This document shows, piece after piece, positions 57,970 through 64,000 of a DNA stretch of 64,000 nt (the stretch's first letter is position 1; every line of letters begins with the position of its first letter). The stretch is from NCBI GenBank assembly GCA_036583965.1, contig JAZBQD010000019.1, positions 22,757,085-22,821,084 on the forward strand, written 5' to 3'. A model generated the notes under the pieces. The model saw nothing but the letters and a program-made list of their open reading frames with translations. It had not been told where the DNA came from and ran no database searches. The translations under genes were made by a program, and so were the position numbers. The stretch is from Prunella strophiata (lineage: Eukaryota > Chordata > Aves > Passeriformes > Prunellidae).

Positions 57970-59685
57970 CAATTTGCTGGCTGACATGGGAAGGAGTGAT
58001 TTGCAGACCTGGGTAGGGGAGGGGGGTGGCCGAGCAAGAGGAAGCACAAGGCTAAACCAAGGGGGGTGCTCAAGGCCCTTCCTTAGATAATGGCACCATG
58101 TGTTTGTGGGGAGGGCAATGGAGCAGGACCAAGCAGGAGGGGATAGTGGAGCTGGAATGCAGCAAAAATCAGGACCTGAGAGTGTGGGGAGCAGGGAAGA
58201 GCCACCAGGAGGAACAGTGGGTGCAAAAGAGACTGATGGAGGAGGAAGGAGCGAGCACAGGTTCAAGGGCTGATGGAAGTGATTGGTGAAGTTAAAGCAG
58301 AAGTTCATGTAATGGTGGGATGATGGAAGACAAGCAGAAAGCAGACATACAGAGGGGAGGCAGGAGCAAGAAGCAGGGTGAAAGGGAGAGCAAGGAATGT
58401 TGTCCTGTCACTGTGGGGAAGGGAAAATGCTCACAACTTTGTCTTTGAACTTGTCTAAGGCATAGATACTTAGGAAATGCAGTACTGGAGCTCTCCCCAC
58501 TGAATCCATCAGTCTTCTCATGAGGAAAAAGCTCCACATGAAGTCTAAGGCAACCCTGCACCCACATCTGTCCAAGAAGAGAGAATTTAATTCTCTTGCA
58601 CTCCATGCCCACCACATAGGCATAGGAAATCCATCTCCAAGTGTACTTCCTTAAAGCAGATTAGCAACAATTTTGTGGCTTAATTCCCAAAATGTGTCAC
58701 TCTGACCAACCTGGCCATACTGTTTGCATGCTCACAGCTCCCTCTGATTACCCCTGCATTGCCATCCTCACTTCTCAGCCAGAGAGGATATATGCCTAGC
58801 AGTTAGGATGGCATCTTAGTCCCTGCTTTAAAATGTATAGATCATTCAGAGAACATCCTTAAGTCCTTCAACATCCATGCTCCCCACTCCCAAAACATTG
58901 AAGGGAAAGGAGGCATCAGAGCTCTGGCAGAGTCAAATCTGGAACTCTTACACTTTCCTTCCCTCCCCCTCTTCTCAATGTGGGTTAAGGATTTCCAATA
59001 AGGACCAAGTGTTGAAGGCTTAACACTGCAGTCTCTGGAGAAGCAGGCCAATTTCACACTAATCTTCCCCATGAAGGGAGAGAGCATCGGAAGCAAGAAT
59101 TACATCAAAGAGAAGTTAATGCTGAGAAGCAGACGACAAAAAGGAGCTGCTTTCAGTTTCAAATGAATACACACAGCTGGATTAAGAGATCAGGCAGCTC
59201 AAAGCCTGTATCACAAGCTTTGGTACCCAGGATTTAGCCAGCAGGGAAGAGTTCTGATCTGGGCACTCTTTTGAAAGGAGAGGAGAATCTTTATGGAGCA
59301 CTGCAGGTATTTGAGAAGAGCTAGGAAGAAGACAGGAAGGCCGATGTCTTGTTCTGGCCTCCATTGACCTCTTCTAATAGATATTATGTCAGACTCAGGT
59401 AATGAAGTTTGCACAGCCTACATAGGTCCTGAAACATTTTAGTTAGTGAACAGTTACCCCATCATCTCCCCCTGCCCTGCAAAGCCCTCCATCCCTCTTT
59501 GGTCTGGGGTTTTGCAGGTTTGCATGGGGAATAGCCCTCCAGGTGCTGAAATGCAGGCAATCCCTACATAGCAAGAGGTGTGTTCAGCTTCAAATTCAAC
59601 TTACAAAGGCAGCTGAGCTCCCTGTAATATAAAACACACCCTCCAGAGGACAGGGAAGCAGAGGGTGATTGCAGTAATGTGTCTG
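57970..59685. other. Intergenic sequence without recognised features
   Basis: Purine-rich on the + strand at 57.95-58.4 kb; otherwise unremarkable. No gene or repeat recognised. Confidence 0.6.
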
Positions 59686-59689
59686 TTGT

Positions 59690-59935
59690 CCCATTTTAAG
59701 TGGTGCCAAAGTGAGTCCCAGCGCTCCCCCCGCGGGGGCCTGACAGGTGTAAATCCTGCGATGAATGAAGGCACCGAGCCCTATAAAGCTGGTGTCTCTC
59801 CACGCATCTCCGCTCTGATTGACTTGTCGGCTCTCTGAGGCTGACTCTATCAGCTCCTTGCTGCCTCCAATTCCAGGCGTGATTTAGTTTGGAGATGAGA
59901 GGTGACAGTTAACATTGGTACTCGTCAGTGTAGAT
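59690..59935. promoter_or_regulatory. Candidate conserved non-coding element / enhancer
   Basis: Contains CCCCGCGGGGGCC (nearly palindromic), ACAGGTGTAAATCC (T-box half-site AGGTGT), CTGATTGACTTGTCGG (PBX/MEIS-like TGATTGAC), GCGTGATTTAG and GGTGACAGTTAAC. CpG and motif density exceed the flanks. Also has CCCTATAAAGCTGG, TATA-like but without other promoter evidence. Confidence 0.45.
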
Positions 59936-59939
59936 CAGA

Positions 59940-60945
59940 CACAGTCACGCTGTCTTCTCCTGGCTCACTTCCTCACCTCCTCCCCCGTGCTTCCCACCCC
60001 TCTGGTGTCTCCCACTCCTATCTGTTGCTCTCATTCTCCCTGCCTATCATCATCCAGTCCCTCTGTTAACTACCATATCCTTTTGCCTCCCATCACTATT
60101 GCCAGAGTTCATCATCAGTAAATTTTCCCTTTCACTCATCTTTTCTCCTCTAGAATAAGAGACTCCTAATTCCTTCTTCAAGGAAACATCTTTTGTGCAA
60201 AGACTGGGAACAGCTGTTTTGGCATGTCCTTTCCAGTCCCCTGTAAACTTAAGTGAGCAATATCCAGCAAATACTCTATTTGCCAAATTTAGCCCATTTC
60301 TCCACTGACAGCTTGTTTGTTGCAGTTGAATTCTCTCAAGTGTACTCACTGTTTGAAATTCATCAAATGTTTTTGAGGAATGAATCTGGGTTTGAAGACT
60401 AAAGAATAAAGGGATTTTGCACTTAGCGTGCAAGATTACAACTGATTTGTTTGGTGTGGAAGAGGTCTTTCTAGTCCATATGCTGTAATAACCTACATCA
60501 GCCCTATAACACAGGTTTCCAACACAAATACTCAGATTTCACATCTGGAACTCCTCCTTGATTTAAAATTTTCAGTTCATCAAACATTTCCTGCCAATGT
60601 CACTAGAACTCTTTTAGAAAAGGAACACAAGGAATCACACTTTTTGTTAGAGTTAAGAGTCACAAAAGATCTGGGATGTATTCACACAAGTTTTTTTAAC
60701 CCAAGTAACTTTCTACTCTTTCACTTTTGGTATCATATTTCCCAAGCCCATTCAGTTTCAGTCCCTACTACTTTAAGTGACAAGATTTCTTTAGCCACAC
60801 TAAAAAAGGCATCTGTTCCAGCATCACCAAATAGGAGGTGACTCAGTGGACACCATATTGGTTAGGTTCATCCTTTTCAGTTCCCACCCTTCACATTTTC
60901 AATATCTTCTGAGCTGATTTCCAGTAACGTATAATATTTTCCTCT
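59940..60945. other. Intergenic sequence without recognised features
   Basis: No gene, RNA gene or repeat recognised; AT-rich from about 60.1 kb. Confidence 0.6.
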
Positions 60946-60949
60946 AATC

Positions 60950-61320
60950 CTTGTGCTCTCCTTAGTGTTACTAAGGTCTATGCTGGACTTCTTGGCCCTT
61001 CCTTGTTCTTCACTCTTCACTGAAGTTCAAATAGAAAAGCAGACAATCCGAAAGGACACAGGAAAGTTAAGAAATAATGGTCAGAGATCTAGAAAATATG
61101 GCCTGCAGGGAAAAGGCTGTAACCAGGTTTGTTTAGTCTAGAGAAAAAGAAGACTGGAGGAGACATTATGGCAATCTTCAAATCCATAGCAGGCTGCTTT
61201 GAAGAGGCAGGGTCTTTAAAAGGTAGGGAAAAAATTGTAGCCTTAAACTGCATAAAGGGAGATTCAGAAAGCTCAAATACCTTTTTAATTGTATATGTAG
61301 TAAAGTCTAGAATATAATTT
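60950..61320 (+). mobile_element. Old CR1 LINE fragment
   Basis: GGTTTGTTTAGTCTAGAGAAAAAGAAGACTGGAGGAGACATTATGGCAATCTTCAAATCC (in form, near 61125-61185) is the CR1 3' block that usually reads 'GGTTGTTTAGCCTGGAGAAGAGAAGGCT..GGGGAGACCTAAT.GC..CCTTCCA'. The neighbouring GGAAAAAATTGTAGCCTTAAACTG fits the part after it. It is highly diverged and lacks its 3' end. Confidence 0.6.
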
Positions 61321-61324
61321 GGTT

Positions 61325-63485
61325 AGAAAGTGTATAATTTCTCTTAAAGACCAAGGCAGGGAAGAATTTGGAAGGAATCATGTAAGTGTACTTTGGCTGG
61401 ATTAGATTAATATTTAGCATTCCTTCCTTCTATATTTTCTCTGAATCTGTGAATACATTGACAACATTCTGCTAATGTGGCAGAGGCTACCCATAACCAT
61501 AGTCCCTTCCAGAAATTAACACCTATCTGAAAACATACAGTGGAGCTACACTAGCACATGAATGATGATAATAATATGAGGCATTAACTAAGCCCTGTCT
61601 ATGCCTCCCAGCATGGCTATGATGAAACAAAGCAGACAGGAGAGACACTATACATGTACCATGATACTGCTGAGAATCTGAGGGAATGTGTCTGAAGGAA
61701 ATGTTAATTTCTCTGCATGAAAGGCAAAGATGCCTGGCAACTTGGAGCCTGAAGATTACCTACTGCAAATATTGCTGAGTTTCTTTCTAAGTTAGGTAAT
61801 TTAATGACAAATTAAGTTCTGAGGTTCAATGAGGTGTGACAATAATTCTGTCTAGAGTTGGTAAGAAAGAGAATGTTTAGAATACACTTATCCTTTAATT
61901 CAGGCTGCATGAATAATATTTACCTTAGCTGACTCAGTGATATTTTTCCTTTAAATATAAATTATTTCTGGCCAATGGAATTTCAGCAAAAATTTCCATC
62001 TCTGCCTCTGAGAGACAACTAGAGGAGCGCTGATGTACATATTCACCCCTGAGTATGAAGAGATGTCATTTCCTGTACTGTCAAAAACAGTAATCAAAGG
62101 CTCAAAATGGCACCAGGTACAGCTGTCCACGTCACCATCATCCAACTACAAAAGTTTAGGGGAACACCTTAGTGATGGGGCACATCTTCCTGGCTGATGA
62201 ATCTTGCTGCGACTCACAGATGACAGCTCCTGTTAGAGGATGGCTGTGGGCCTAGATGAAGCACACCTGCCTATCCTACAGGGGCATTCCTGTGTCTCGC
62301 AATTCTAAGGGCATGACAGCACCTTATGTTCTTCACCACCTTCCCAGGCACAGTCCAGGAGCCTAATGCTAAACTTCAGGCTTATAATGAGAGATACCTG
62401 TGCTAGTCTGTGGCTCACCAAGACAGTTTGAGTCATTGAAACCATGGGAACTGGAAGTGGTCTCATTAATACTCTTTGAGGCTGAGAGTATCTAAATCCT
62501 AGTTCAGGAAACACCTTGATGAAGTGGTTCCCAGTTACAAGACCAAACTAGAAATTCAAGTTGAAGCAATGGAACCTTCGAAGGCACAAACAGAATCCAT
62601 AGCAAAATTTTAGTATCCTGGAATTACCTAGGTCAGACTAGAGACAGAAACAGTGAAGTCTCTTCCCACTTCTTGCCCCAAAGCTCAGCAGTGCTGCAAT
62701 CTAACCATACTTGAACTATGCTCACTGCTAAGACAATTCTCAACATCATTTTAGACTCTCCAGCCCATATCTGCCAGCCAGCAATCTTAATCTTCCCATT
62801 GTCAGAATTGAAATTATTTGTCTCATTTGTGTGGCTTTATGATAGTTTTTATCCTGTTCCATCTAAATTCCTCTTTTCCAGGACAGATATTTACCTTTCC
62901 ATCTGTCTTCAACTACTTTTTCCTCATTATTTGCTCTGTTGAAGATCCCATCTCTACCTTGGGGCTCCAAGGGGACATCCAAAGATAAAGACTGCATGGT
63001 ACATCTGGGAGACTATTTACCCAGAAAGTCTCATCTTGTCCATGAAAGGCTCTAGACAGGGGAGTTGCAGAAGGAAATGAGCAGTGCCAGCACAAGGCAC
63101 TGGGTTACTGAGGCTGCCAGTTTCTCCATCAAATCATACTAGGAAGAGCACACATGTCTGAAGGCACTCTTGTCCATGGTGTGTTGTCAGGGTTAGGGAT
63201 GCAGCAATGGAGGGAACTTAAACATTTTTAAGTGGCCAAAAGCCTCTCCAAACAGAGGGCTGCTTCCTGATCCCAGCAGCTTTCCAAATGCCCTTCCTGT
63301 CTTTCTGCAGAGCTCAAGTTTTCAGTTTGGGGAACAGCCAGGGCTTTACACTTTTCGGTTTCTCTGGTTGCAGAAAGTCCCTGCCTCCCATAACCCTACT
63401 GCCCACTCTTGCCTTGTGTCCATCCACTCCCCTCTCCCTTCTCCAGCACCGCCCTCCCCACCTCCAGCCCGGGTGCCGATCCATG
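61325..63485. other. Intergenic sequence without recognised features
   Basis: No gene, RNA gene or repeat family recognised in this 2.2-kb stretch. Confidence 0.6.
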
Positions 63486-63489
63486 AAAG

Positions 63490-63905
63490 CCCTCAGCAGT
63501 ATGTCACAGGAGTGATAATTACATCCCCCCAGCTCGCATCATGCCGCCTGCTGCTGACCTCTCACCCCTCCTCTCTTTTAATCACCCCCTGGCATCAGTC
63601 ACTGTGACAGGGCAGCAGCACTGGACACGTGACCTGTCAGCCCAGGAACATGACTTATAGGGCCCGGCTGGTGGACAAAGGGAAGGGAGATAGGCAGCAT
63701 AAATCTCCAGTAGGAATAAAAGAGAGTGATGGGGCATTCTGCCGGGGCCTGCGTTAGCAGATTCTCGGCCTCTTGTTATTCAGCCCAGAGTTATGGTGAT
63801 GAGGAAGTGGCCGAGAGTGACACGCGCTGGTCCCAATCAACCTTGCAAAACCTGCCGAGACCTAGAGGAGCCTTAATGTCACACATGGCTGGAGAGCCTC
63901 AATGA
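63490..63905. promoter_or_regulatory. Candidate conserved non-coding element / enhancer at the window edge
   Basis: Contains GTGATAATTACATC, GCTCGCATCATGCCGCC, the inverted repeat GTCACTGTGAC, GGACACGTGACCTGTC (an E-box CACGTG overlapping a TGACCT nuclear-receptor half-site), TTGTTATTCAGCCC and GACACGCGCTGG. It may continue past the window. No coding frame of note. Confidence 0.45.
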
Positions 63906-64000
63906 GGTGGGAGAGGGCCAGGGGAGCAGCCAGAGCTGTCCCTGCCACCAGAGGCATCTGACCAGCAAAAGCTTCTGCAGTCAGCAAGGTGCTAAGTCAC

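Noticed and set aside
57787..57984. 65-codon frame in the 57.8-kb block as a coding exon
   Set aside because: The block's composition is better explained as a regulatory element; no protein match or consistent splice borders.

Overview
This is a vertebrate nuclear sequence, almost certainly from a bird and probably a passerine or other neoavian. The repeats are avian: several old CR1 LINE fragments and one solo LTR resembling a family common in songbirds. The single gene is split into small exons with GT-AG introns. No prokaryotic gene organisation, CRISPR array or bacterial mobile element is present.

The one gene I can support is GPATCH2L (G-patch domain containing 2 like), on the minus strand. 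All nine coding exons lie in the window, from the ATG at 43043 to the TAA at 12210. Every junction has a GT donor and AG acceptor, and the phases agree everywhere except at the end of exon 4. The reconstructed protein is about 479 aa if one extra base in exon 4 is discounted. Read literally, that base shifts the frame and gives a stop in exon 5.

Layout: 1-12209 is sequence beyond the gene's 3' end, with a mosaic of CR1 fragments in both orientations at 6.6-9.3 kb. The gene and its introns occupy 12210-43055. Within them are a CR1 copy at 19.1-19.7 kb, a solo LTR at 38.4-39.0 kb and several CpG-retaining, homeodomain-motif-rich blocks that look like conserved non-coding elements. Immediately upstream of the first coding exon lie two very large tandem arrays, 150 bp apart. 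The first is a 50-unit, 39/40/28-bp CpG-dense minisatellite (43694-45612). The second is an uninterrupted (GTTT)359 microsatellite (45766-47201). From 47.2 kb to 64 kb no gene is recognised, but five blocks (about 49.4-49.9, 53.9-54.3, 57.6-58.0, 59.7-59.9 and 63.5-63.9 kb) have the composition of developmental enhancers. In human the neighbours of GPATCH2L are IFT43/TGFB3 on its 5' side and ESRRB on its 3' side. If synteny holds, these blocks lie in the GPATCH2L-IFT43 interval.

I see no new protein-coding system. The strongest unusual signals are the paired arrays at the GPATCH2L 5' end, the higher-order structure inside the minisatellite, and the exon 4 frameshift in an otherwise intact gene.
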